From: Paenibacillus sp. 598K
GTDB taxonomy: Bacteria; Bacillota; Bacilli; Paenibacillales; Paenibacillaceae
Reading direction: 5' to 3'
NCBI RefSeq assembly: GCF_003851045.1
Contig: NZ_BFBX01000031.1
Span: forward strand, 137,658-170,247
DNA: 32,590 bases
Shown here piece after piece: positions 15,720-23,231 of this stretch. Under the pieces are notes generated by a model that was not told where the DNA came from, searched no databases, and saw only the letters and a list, made by a program, of their open reading frames with translations. The position numbers and the translations under genes were made by a program. Numbering within the stretch: position 1 is the stretch's first letter; the number at the start of each line of letters is the position of its first letter.

Positions 15720-17075
15720 ATGGATTATTTTTGGACGACGCTTAATATATGGCTTTTTGTATCTATCCCGCAGACGTTCATCCATACGTGGCTCGCGTGC
15801 CTCGTATGGGGCATCCGTCCGCAATCGCTGTTTCGACGGCTGCTACTCTTCAGCGCTACGGTCGCCGCCCTGTTCGACATTGCTTTCCTGGCGCTGCCGA
15901 CGCACCTGCACATGATCAACGCCAACATTATTTATTTCCTGACGATGTTCCTCATGTTCCGCGAGCTGAAGACGATCAGCCGGATGCTCGTCCAGGTGAC
16001 GATGTCCGTCACCATCATGCTGTCGGACTCGATCCTGCTGCTCATGGACAAGTATGCTTACGCAGGACTGATGCATCAGCTCAAGACCGGCCCTCTCTGG
16101 TACAAGGCCGTATGGGTCTGGCCCATCCTGCTAGCGGTCGGCCTGCTCTGTCTCCTCATGCACAGACGCAAGATATCGCCAGCCCAGCGTTTGCGCCAGT
16201 TTATGCAGCGTCAGCGACGACCATATATATTTGCATTCGTGCTGCTGCTCTCCCTGCAGCTGACGATGTTCATCCTGTACCTGTCCACTCGCTTCTTAAG
16301 CGATTATGACGAGCTCTTGATCGTGCTGTTCTACCTGGGCATCGTGACGATCGCCGCCGTCAGCGCCATCTCGGTCTGGCTGCTCGTGCGGACCCGAGAC
16401 GAAGCGATTCGCTCGACGCAGCAAGCGTATGTCGGCGACCTGCTGCAGATGGTGACGACCATCCGCGGGCAACGTCACGACTTTATCAATCACGTCCAGG
16501 TGATGTACTCGCTGCTGAAGATGAACAAGCAGGAGCAGCTCCGTTCCTATATGGAGGAAGTGGTGGAGCAGGTCCAGGTCGTCAGCGCCCTGGCCAGGCA
16601 GATCCCGACGCCGGCGCTCTCCGCGCTGGTCCAGGCCAAGTCGGCGATCGCTATCGACAAGCGGATCACGTTTTCCTGTCATTGCAGCGATCTGCCTGAG
16701 GAGCTACCGCTCGTCAAAAGCGTCGATCTGGTACGCATCATTGGCAATCTGATCGACAACGCCTTCGATGCGGTAGCCGAGCTGCCGGAGCCGCTCCGCG
16801 CAGTGAAGCTGGAGATCCGCATGGAGCAAGGCGTGCTGACGATTCGCGTCGCCAATCACGGCGCGCTTACCGAGCATGAGCGCCGCAATATATTCAAGCC
16901 CGGCTTTACCACCAAGACGCCGGACCACTCTGGTCTCGGACTGGCCATCGTAAGCGACCTGGCCCAGCACTACGGCGGCGCTGTAAGCCTCCTGCCCAAC
17001 GAGCAAGAGCTCATCGTCTTCGAGATCCTCCTGCCGATAGAGGCAAAGGCCAGATTGCCCTTATCGGCACGCTAG
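15720..17075 (+). CDS. Membrane sensor histidine kinase, Spo0B/AgrC type
   Basis: A 451-residue inner-membrane kinase. About six hydrophobic segments fill residues 8-225. A Spo0B-like dimerisation helix follows with RGQRHDFINHVQVMYSLLKM, giving the phospho-acceptor His253. The C-terminal GHKL ATPase has the N-box NLIDNAFDAV (343-352), the F-box-like NIFKPGFTTK and the G-box SGLGLAIV (404-411). This is the architecture of AgrC/CitA-like kinases that respond to peptides or small ligands. No response regulator gene is adjacent, so its partner is unknown. The ATG at 15720 lies seven bases after AGGGG; the TTG six bases upstream is not used. Transcription probably ends at the hairpin 17092-17136. 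Confidence 0.9.
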   Translation: MDYFWTTLNIWLFVSIPQTFIHTWLACLVWGIRPQSLFRRLLLFSATVAALFDIAFLALPTHLHMINANIIYFLTMFLMFRELKTISRMLVQVTMSVTIMLSDSILLLMDKYAYAGLMHQLKTGPLWYKAVWVWPILLAVGLLCLLMHRRKISPAQRLRQFMQRQRRPYIFAFVLLLSLQLTMFILYLSTRFLSDYDELLIVLFYLGIVTIAAVSAISVWLLVRTRDEAIRSTQQAYVGDLLQMVTTIRGQRHDFINHVQVMYSLLKMNKQEQLRSYMEEVVEQVQVVSALARQIPTPALSALVQAKSAIAIDKRITFSCHCSDLPEELPLVKSVDLVRIIGNLIDNAFDAVAELPEPLRAVKLEIRMEQGVLTIRVANHGALTEHERRNIFKPGFTTKTPDHSGLGLAIVSDLAQHYGGAVSLLPNEQELIVFEILLPIEAKARLPLSAR

Positions 17076-17091
17076 CCGCCCATAGAATGCC

Positions 17092-17136
17092 AACGCAGCC
17101 ACCCTTCGGAAGAAGCTCCCGAAGGGTGGCTGCGTT
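17092..17136. terminator. Hairpin between two convergent genes, likely bidirectional terminator
   Basis: A perfect 18-bp stem pairs AACGCAGCCACCCTTCGG (17092-17109) with its complement (17119-17136) around a 9-base loop. It lies 16 bp after the kinase stop and 6 bp before the stop of the convergent small membrane protein gene. A T-run is lacking on both sides, so termination is inferred from the position and stem strength. Confidence 0.65.
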
Positions 17137-17142
17137 GTGCGC

Positions 17143-17436
17143 TTATCGACGCTCGCGGACACGGACCAGTCGATCGGCATGCCGCTGCAGCTGGCGCTGC
17201 CAGGCGAGACGCTTGGCCAGCTTGACGCGCTGCAGCTGCTTGGCTGTATCCTCGTCAATGCCTAGCAGCGCATACAGGTTGGCGGCGACGATCAGCAGCA
17301 CGAATGCCGCCCAACTGAAGCTGAATACGACATGCGCGGACCACTCGGCAGCAAACCTCATCTCAGGCAAGCCGATCGCTAGCATGACGAGCGCCAGTGC
17401 CAGATAGACGACATGTCGCCATTTGTTCTGTTGCAC
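17143..17436 (-). CDS. Small membrane protein of unknown function
   Basis: A 97-residue protein not assigned to a family. Two membrane segments are visible, about residues 9-26 (VVYLALALVMLAIGLPEM) and 34-60 (AHVVFSFSWAAFVLLIVAAN), followed by a strongly basic, helical tail (LQRVKLAKRLAWQRQLQRHA). The start is a GTG at 17436 with GGGAG nine bases upstream; no ATG fits. It lies 113 bp downstream of yheA on the same strand and could share its transcript. It is probably an inner membrane protein; no role can be given. Confidence 0.65.
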   Translation of the reverse strand: MQQNKWRHVVYLALALVMLAIGLPEMRFAAEWSAHVVFSFSWAAFVLLIVAANLYALLGIDEDTAKQLQRVKLAKRLAWQRQLQRHADRLVRVRERR

Positions 17437-17549
17437 ACACCTTCACTCCCTTCGCCAGGCCGCCTCCATGCAGCCAAGCCGTATAAGGGATATATATGCT
17501 CGCTTGTCTCCGGATATGAAGGTAACCTGTCCATCCAGCAGCGAGATCG

Positions 17550-17885
17550 TTATTCGTATACGCTCTTCAGCGACTCGGAGATGATCTTGTTGACATCGTC
17601 GAAGACGATGCCAAAGCGCCGCTCCGCCTCGAACAGCCGATGCAGCAGCGGATTCAGGCTCAGCTCCTCGTACAGACGGTTCATGTCGGCCATCGCTTCC
17701 GCGCTAGGCTCCTCGCCAGCCATCATCTGCTGCTGGAAGCCGTCCTGTCGTTGGCGGAATTCATCCATTCGCCGCTTGGCCTCCTCGTCCACCTCCACGG
17801 CCTGTCGGGCTCCCCGCAGGTCCAGCGCCTCGGGACAACCTTTCATCGCTTTGGCCAGCTCATAAGCTCTGTCATATACATTCAT
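17550..17885 (-). CDS. yheA: YlbF/YmcA family protein (YheA)
   Basis: A 111-residue, almost wholly helical cytoplasmic protein of the UPF0342 (YheA) branch of the YlbF/YmcA family. Landmarks are MNVYDRAYELAKAM at the start, the central charged helix EAKRRMDEFRQRQDGFQQQM and the C-terminal FDDVNKIISESL. Relatives YlbF, YmcA and YaaT act together in RNA processing and in sporulation and competence control in B. subtilis; the function of YheA itself is unknown. The start at 17885 has GGGAGGG six bases upstream; the frame extends 29 codons further without support. In B. subtilis yheA is close to yheC and yheD, and here it is divergent from the array of such genes. Confidence 0.85.
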   Translation of the reverse strand: MNVYDRAYELAKAMKGCPEALDLRGARQAVEVDEEAKRRMDEFRQRQDGFQQQMMAGEEPSAEAMADMNRLYEELSLNPLLHRLFEAERRFGIVFDDVNKIISESLKSVYE

Positions 17886-18036
17886 CCGTTTCCCTCCCAT
17901 ACGCAGCGCACGGACTGACGCGCGACTGCTCCGCTCTCTAGAATCATACCACTCACAGCCTGCCCGCGCCAAGCCGTCTGTACCCGCTTCGCTGACGAAG
18001 CCGATTTTTTATCGGATGCGGCCGATGTGGCCAATC

Positions 18037-18063
18037 ACCAAGGGATAGATGTCCTCATATGAT
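18037..18063 (+). promoter_or_regulatory. Candidate mother-cell sigma promoter for the yhe array
   Basis: CATATGAT (18056-18063) is a six-of-eight match to the sigma-E -10 element. Upstream, AC at 18037-18038 lies 17 bp from CATA, which would also fit the sigma-K pattern AC-N16/17-CATA. No good sigma-E -35 is visible. The extended 14-mer CATATGATGGAGTA differs by one base from that before ytrH. B. subtilis yheD is a sporulation gene, which favours the reading. It lies about 68 bp before the first gene. Confidence 0.35.
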
Positions 18064-18130
18064 GGAGTAATTCATGCGGTCAGCAACCTTCACAACATTA
18101 CTTTTCATGCCGGTTGGAAGGAGATCTAGG

Positions 18131-19498
18131 ATGCTCAAATCGAAAGTCGCCATACAAACTGTAGGTTCCGGAATCTTGCCGGATGACGTACTCATGGTCG
18201 GAGAAAAAGTGCTGAAACAGTGGAAAATTCCGCAAGGCCAGCCGCTTACGCTGCAGTTCGGATCATTCCGCCAACAGATTAAAGCGATCCCTGTGCAGCG
18301 GTATGACGGCATGCGCATGAGCCAAGGCCTCGCCCGTCGGATGGGCATCCATATGGGCGTCAACCTGCGGCTCCGCTACCACTCCGCATCCTACACTTTG
18401 GCCCTGGGCCCGCTGATCGGCGTATTAATCAGCCGCGATTACCCGGGGCAGCCCGACAAGCCGTTCGGCTCCATTACGATGTTTTGCCGGGAGCTGGTCG
18501 ACGCTTGCCAGGCGCAGGGTGCGTTCGTCTATTTCTTCACCCCCGATATGATCGGGAGCAGCACGTCAAGCGTGCAGGGCTGGGTCTATGCCGGTTCGTG
18601 GCGCCAGATCACGGTGCCGGTCGCCGATGTCGTCAATAACCGGCTGACCTCCCGCAAACTGGAGAATAAACCAAGCGTACAACATTTTCTGAAAGAAGTA
18701 AAATCCAGATGGCGGGTACAAGTCTTCAACGAAAAGTTCCTCGACAAATCCGAGGTATTCGACGCTTTGCGTCACGATGCCACGGTACAGCGCTACTTGC
18801 CGGAGTCCCATGTGCTGCGCCAGCTTGCGACGCTCAAGGCGATGTGCGGCCGCTACGAGACCGTCTTCTTGAAACCGGTCCGCGGCAGCCTCGGCAAAGG
18901 CATCATCCGGGTATCCCGGCTCGCTGCAGGCGGCGCTCAGGCGCTTTATGCGACGGCCGCAGGCACCAAGCGCCAGCAGTTCTCTACGCTGAAGGCATTA
19001 TTCGACTCGCTGAGCGGCAAGATGAAAACCGTCCGATACCAAATTCAGCAAGGCCTGCACCTGATCGAGATTCAGAAGCGGCCGGTGGATTTTCGCGCGC
19101 TTGTACAAAAAAACCTGGTTGGCGACTGGGCGCCGACCTCTATCGTCGCCCGCATCGCCAGCAGCCAGCACTTCGTCTCGAATCTGGCGCGCGGCGGCAC
19201 CTTGAGTCCGGTCAAAGAAGCGGTAATGCGCTCCAACATGAGCTCCTCCGCCAAGCAGGATGCGGCCGCGCGACTGCAGCGCGCAGCACTGGAGATCGCC
19301 AAGGCGATCGAACAGCATATCCCGGCGCACTTTGGCGAGCTTGGCATCGATCTTGCGATCGATACGTCAGGCCGGGTATGGCTGCTCGAGGTCAATTCCA
19401 AGCCATCCAAAAACGACAATACGCCGCTGAACGAGCAAAAAATTCGTCCCTCCGTCAAACAAATGATTCATTACGCACGTTACTTGTCCGGCTTCTAA
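18131..19498 (+). CDS. YheC/YheD family spore coat-associated ATP-grasp protein, copy 1 (long form)
   Basis: A 455-residue member of the YheC/YheD family, ATP-grasp-like proteins found at the developing spore surface in B. subtilis; the reaction is unknown. Residues 1-100 form an extra N-terminal domain ending in ALGPLIGVL. The ATP-grasp part has VFLKPVRGSLGKGI (245-258, Lys248 and a Gly-rich loop with GKG), DFRALVQKN (320-328) and GIDLAIDTSGRVWLLEVNSKP, with metal-binding type Asp407, Glu420 and Asn422. AGGAG lies seven bases before the ATG at 18131; the frame extends 19 codons upstream without support. It is the first gene of the five-gene run; copy 2 starts 23 bp after it. Confidence 0.9.
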   Translation: MLKSKVAIQTVGSGILPDDVLMVGEKVLKQWKIPQGQPLTLQFGSFRQQIKAIPVQRYDGMRMSQGLARRMGIHMGVNLRLRYHSASYTLALGPLIGVLISRDYPGQPDKPFGSITMFCRELVDACQAQGAFVYFFTPDMIGSSTSSVQGWVYAGSWRQITVPVADVVNNRLTSRKLENKPSVQHFLKEVKSRWRVQVFNEKFLDKSEVFDALRHDATVQRYLPESHVLRQLATLKAMCGRYETVFLKPVRGSLGKGIIRVSRLAAGGAQALYATAAGTKRQQFSTLKALFDSLSGKMKTVRYQIQQGLHLIEIQKRPVDFRALVQKNLVGDWAPTSIVARIASSQHFVSNLARGGTLSPVKEAVMRSNMSSSAKQDAAARLQRAALEIAKAIEQHIPAHFGELGIDLAIDTSGRVWLLEVNSKPSKNDNTPLNEQKIRPSVKQMIHYARYLSGF

Positions 19499-19521
19499 TT
19501 GTGTTCAAGGGTGGAGATGCC

Positions 19522-20676
19522 ATGAAGCAAGCCAATGCGACGCTAGGGGTGCTGGTAGCGCCCCGACTGCGGTCTGCCGTAGAGAGGGACGGAGGCGCAC
19601 AGATCCCCGAGGAACGGTTGTGCCGCGCGCTGAGCACTTACGCGCCCGACTACGGCTTGCGCGTCATCGTATTCAGCGGCGCCGACGTCGACCTCGACGC
19701 CGGGAGACTCTCGGGCTGGCAGCTGCAGGGGCAGCGCTGGCATTATGGCGAAGTGCCGCTGCCGGATCTCGTCTACGACCGCTGCTTTTGCAACTCCGCA
19801 GACGAGCGGGCCGTAAGCCGACAAGGGCTGTCTGCGCTCTCGCGGGCGCACAGCTGGATCCGTCTGGGCGGCGCGCTCCCCGGCAAGCTGACGGTCAGCC
19901 GCTGGCTGCGTCAAGCGCCGGCGCTCCGCCCCCATGTACCGCCTTGCGCGCCGCTCTATCAATCCGAACAGCTGACCGAAGGTTTAGCCCGCCATCCGGA
20001 AGGGCTGTTCCTGAAGCCGGACGGCGGCATGCAGGGCAAAGGCGCAATCAAGCTGACGCCTTGCGAGGGCGGGCAGCTGCGTATCGAGGGACGCTCGAGG
20101 ACCAATCGCCCTTTTGCCCTCGTCCGCCCGCTCTCGGAAGGATTAGAGCGGGTGTGGCGGCTCGCAGCCGGCAGTCGTTATCTACTCCAGCCCTACTTGA
20201 CGCTGAGCGATGCCGCAGACCGGCCGTTCGATATCCGCGTCCTGGTCCAGAAGGATGGCCGCGGACGTTGGATGACGACTGGCTCAGCGCTGCGGCGCGG
20301 TGACTGCGGCTCGATTACCTCCAATCTGCACGGCGGCGGCGAAGCGCTGCCGACTCGCCAGACCCTCTGCGAGCTGACTGGGACAGCCGCAGCCGAGCAG
20401 CGGATGCGCCAGCTGCGCCAAGTCAGTCTCCAGGCGGCAGAGCTGCTCGAGCAGCGCGCCGGACGACTGCTGGAGCTTGGGCTGGATTTCGGACTCGACC
20501 GGAGCGGCCGTTTATGGCTGCTCGAAGCCAATAGCAAGCCCGGACGGAAAATTTTCGCTTTGACCGACAACCTAGAGGCCGATGAACGTTCGGTTCGTCG
20601 TCCATTGCAATATGCCCGTATTCTGGTTGACCGTCATGCAAGCCGCGGGAACAACTATCAGGAGGTCCATTCATGA
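19522..20676 (+). CDS. YheC/YheD family ATP-grasp protein, copy 2 (short form)
   Basis: A 384-residue member lacking the N-terminal domain of copies 1 and 3; it begins at the LGVLVAPRL stretch equivalent to their GPLIGVL. It shows FLKPDGGMQGKGAI (163-176, Lys165), DIRVLVQKD (237-245) and GLDFGLDRSGRLWLLEANSKP, with Asp322, Glu335 and Asn337. All expected ATP-grasp residues are present. The frame is open for 271 codons before this ATG, overlapping copy 1 out of frame, but GGTGGAG five bases before 19522 and the homology fix the start. Its stop overlaps the ATG of copy 3 (ATGA). It is the most arginine-rich of the set. Confidence 0.88.
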   Translation: MKQANATLGVLVAPRLRSAVERDGGAQIPEERLCRALSTYAPDYGLRVIVFSGADVDLDAGRLSGWQLQGQRWHYGEVPLPDLVYDRCFCNSADERAVSRQGLSALSRAHSWIRLGGALPGKLTVSRWLRQAPALRPHVPPCAPLYQSEQLTEGLARHPEGLFLKPDGGMQGKGAIKLTPCEGGQLRIEGRSRTNRPFALVRPLSEGLERVWRLAAGSRYLLQPYLTLSDAADRPFDIRVLVQKDGRGRWMTTGSALRRGDCGSITSNLHGGGEALPTRQTLCELTGTAAAEQRMRQLRQVSLQAAELLEQRAGRLLELGLDFGLDRSGRLWLLEANSKPGRKIFALTDNLEADERSVRRPLQYARILVDRHASRGNNYQEVHS

Positions 20677-22046
20677 GTCTGACTTATTGCAATGTGCATT
20701 TCTCCCAGCAACCCGACAAAGTGGTCTACCTGTCCGGTCCGCTGATCAAGCAATTGAAGCTCTCGGGCAAAAAGTCGATGCATCTGAAGCTGGGCAAAGA
20801 AGTCGTAACGGCGGCGATTCGTCCCGTCAAGCGGCAAGGTCATCACCTGTATCTGTCGGCAGGCGTCAGGCGTTCGATACGGGTGCCCAAGGTCGGCAAC
20901 GTACAGGTCGTCAACCTCTCGGAGAATGAAGTCCAACTGGGTCCCCTGATCGGCGTCCTGACCGATTCGGGCTATCGTTCCTCCAGTCTGCCCTTCGGCT
21001 CAAGGTCGGGCTTTATACGCCAGCTGCTGAAGGCCGGCGAGAGAAAGGCCTATCTGTTCGCCTTCACGCCGCGCGACATCAACTGGCAAGACGACACAAT
21101 CAACGGCTATTTCCTGAACGCCCAAGGCGGCTGGTACCGCAAAGTGGTTCCGCTGCCGGATGTCGTCTACAATCGTCTGCCCAGTCGCAAAGCGGAGACG
21201 ACCACCTCGATCACATCGCTGCGCGAGCGGTTTATCCGCAAAAAAATTCCATTCTTCAACTGGAGCTTCTTCAACAAATCAGACGTGTACAAATTGCTCG
21301 ACGGCGATCTCGAAGCCGCCAAGCATCTGCCTGAGTCCTACTCCAACCCGTCCCCCGACCGCATCAAGGACCTGCTGGAGCGTCATCAGTTCGCCTATTA
21401 CAAACCGTCGGCCGGCAGCCTCGGCAACGGCATCTACCGCTTGACCTATCATCCCAAGCGAGGCTACTTCGCTCGCTACCGTAGAGGCGGCAGCAATGTG
21501 CTGCTGCGCTTCAACAACTTCAACAGCCTGATGCGGATGCTGAACGGACGGCATGGCAGCAGTATCAGCCGTTATGTCATCCAGCAAGGCATCCGTCTGG
21601 TTGAGATCGATGGCTGCCCGCTCGACTTCCGCTTCCACATGCACAAAAACGGCCAAAACGAATGGGTACCGGCAGGCATCGGCGCCAAAAAAGCCGGACG
21701 CGGCAGCGTCACCACCCACATCAAAAACGGCGGCTCGCTGATGACGCCGGAGCAAGCGCTCAGCCGCACCTTCGGCGAACGCTCGGGAGAGGTGCTGGAC
21801 TATGCCAAACGGATCGCCGTCAAGCTCTCGGAAGCGATCGAACGCAACTTCCCGCATACGCTCGGCGAGCTCGGGCTTGATCTGGGCATCGACAAGGACG
21901 GCGAGGTCTATATGTTCGAAGCGAATGCCAAGCCGGGACGTTCGATCTTCAAGCATCCGGCGCTGCGCGATCAAGGACGCGCATCGCTCAGCTATATCCT
22001 GGAGCATTGTCTCTACCTGAGCCGCTTCCGCAGGAGGGATAACTGA
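20673..22046 (+). CDS. YheC/YheD family ATP-grasp protein, copy 3 (long form)
   Basis: A 457-residue member with the N-terminal ~95-residue domain, ending in QLGPLIGVL. The ATP-grasp part has YYKPSAGSLGNGIY (242-255), where Asn252 stands in place of the GKG lysine of copies 1 and 2, then DFRFHMHKN (318-326; His replaces the usual Gln before Lys325) and GLDLGIDKDGEVYMFEANAKP with Asp403, Glu416 and Asn418. The metal-binding positions are intact. AGGAGG precedes the ATG by seven bases, and the gene overlaps copy 2 by 4 bp and copy 4 by 1 bp (TGATG), so translation of copies 2 to 4 is likely coupled. Confidence 0.9.
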   Translation: MSLTYCNVHFSQQPDKVVYLSGPLIKQLKLSGKKSMHLKLGKEVVTAAIRPVKRQGHHLYLSAGVRRSIRVPKVGNVQVVNLSENEVQLGPLIGVLTDSGYRSSSLPFGSRSGFIRQLLKAGERKAYLFAFTPRDINWQDDTINGYFLNAQGGWYRKVVPLPDVVYNRLPSRKAETTTSITSLRERFIRKKIPFFNWSFFNKSDVYKLLDGDLEAAKHLPESYSNPSPDRIKDLLERHQFAYYKPSAGSLGNGIYRLTYHPKRGYFARYRRGGSNVLLRFNNFNSLMRMLNGRHGSSISRYVIQQGIRLVEIDGCPLDFRFHMHKNGQNEWVPAGIGAKKAGRGSVTTHIKNGGSLMTPEQALSRTFGERSGEVLDYAKRIAVKLSEAIERNFPHTLGELGLDLGIDKDGEVYMFEANAKPGRSIFKHPALRDQGRASLSYILEHCLYLSRFRRRDN

Positions 22047-23209
22047 TGGAGCTCGAACTGTCCGAGACGGGTTCGATGGGTTACCTGACGCATGCCAAGC
22101 CGATTATGGCCATCCTGACCATCGATGACGAGTCGCATGAGTTTCGCGGCAACCGCCATAATTTTGTCGACCTGCTCAAGGTCGGGCGCGAGGCCGGATT
22201 TATCGCGTATGTGCTGCCCGCCAAAAACGTCAAGCTTTCGCGCCAGCGGCTCAAGGGCTTCACCTATTCCGAAGAAACGCAGACGTGGGAGCAAAAGCTG
22301 TTCCCGCTGCCCAACGTTGTCTACAATCGTATTCCGCTGCGCGAGGACGAACTGCAACCCGCCGTCAAAAAGAAAATTAATGCGTTAATGAAGCACCCCC
22401 AGATCCATCTGTTTAACCCGTCATTTTTCAATAAATGGAATTTGTTCGAATGGTTGAACCTCTCGCGTACGACGAAACCGTTTATACCTGCTACGCGACG
22501 CTTGGTAACGCCGGTTGCATTGGGACGGATGCTGCGCAAGCATTCGTTCCTCTACCTCAAGCCGGTTAGCGGCAAAGCCGGCGTAGGCATCATGACGATC
22601 AAGCTGCAGCCAGAAAAGACGATGCCTTATCGTCTGAAGTACCAAGAAAAGAAAAAAAGCGTCACTTATCGGTGCTCCAATCTGTCAAAGCTATGGCTGC
22701 GCATCAAAAAGCAAAGCACTGGCGAAGCTTATATCGCCCAGCAAGGCATCGAGCTGGCTTCCTACCAGACGCGCCCGTTCGATCTGCGGGCGCTGCTGCA
22801 AAAAAACCAGCGCGGCCAGTGGGATATTACCGGCATCGGAGCCCGTCTGGCAGGAACGGCGAGCATTACGACCCACGTCCCCCGAGGCGGCTCGATCGAA
22901 GATCCCGAGAAGCTGTTGGTCCAATTTTTTGGCCCCGAGCAAGCACGCAAGATCTACATCCAGGTCCGCAACAACGCCCTCCTGATCGCCAAACAGATCG
23001 AGCGCGGCAGCGGTACCCGGCTCGGCGAGATGTCGATGGATCTGGGGGTGGACATCAACGGCCAGATGTGGTTTTTCGAAGCGAACTCCAAGCCGATGAA
23101 ATTCGATGAGCAGCATATCCGCAAAAAATCGTTGGAGCGCATCTACCATTACAGCAATTACCTGATCAAGCAACAACCAAAACCGGGGCGGGCAGCCGTA
23201 AAGAGTTAA
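22046..23209 (+). CDS. YheC/YheD family ATP-grasp protein, copy 4 (short form)
   Basis: A 387-residue short-form member: after about 17 extra residues it begins at KPIMAILTIDD. It has FLYLKPVSGKAGVGIM (168-183; Lys172, with Val180 in place of the GKG lysine), DLRALLQKN (246-254) and SMDLGVDINGQMWFFEANSKP with Asp332, Glu345 and Asn347. The protein is basic, with many Lys residues around 105-115 and 200-225. AGGAGGG lies seven bases before the ATG, which overlaps the stop of copy 3. Copy 5 begins 22 bp after its stop. Function as for the family: spore-associated, reaction unknown. Confidence 0.9.
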   Translation: MELELSETGSMGYLTHAKPIMAILTIDDESHEFRGNRHNFVDLLKVGREAGFIAYVLPAKNVKLSRQRLKGFTYSEETQTWEQKLFPLPNVVYNRIPLREDELQPAVKKKINALMKHPQIHLFNPSFFNKWNLFEWLNLSRTTKPFIPATRRLVTPVALGRMLRKHSFLYLKPVSGKAGVGIMTIKLQPEKTMPYRLKYQEKKKSVTYRCSNLSKLWLRIKKQSTGEAYIAQQGIELASYQTRPFDLRALLQKNQRGQWDITGIGARLAGTASITTHVPRGGSIEDPEKLLVQFFGPEQARKIYIQVRNNALLIAKQIERGSGTRLGEMSMDLGVDINGQMWFFEANSKPMKFDEQHIRKKSLERIYHYSNYLIKQQPKPGRAAVKS

Positions 23210-23231
23210 GTAAAGTATAGGAGGGTAAGGC

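Noticed and set aside
18001..18015. CCGAT-T5-ATCGG hairpin upstream of the yhe array
   Set aside because: Only a 5-bp stem, and no gene ends into it on either strand, so it is not called a terminator.
18709..19521. 271-codon open stretch before the start of ATP-grasp copy 2, overlapping copy 1 out of frame
   Set aside because: The translation is low-complexity and Arg-rich, and homology with the family begins only at the ATG at 19522, which has a ribosome binding site. It is treated as a GC-driven open frame, not an N-terminal extension.
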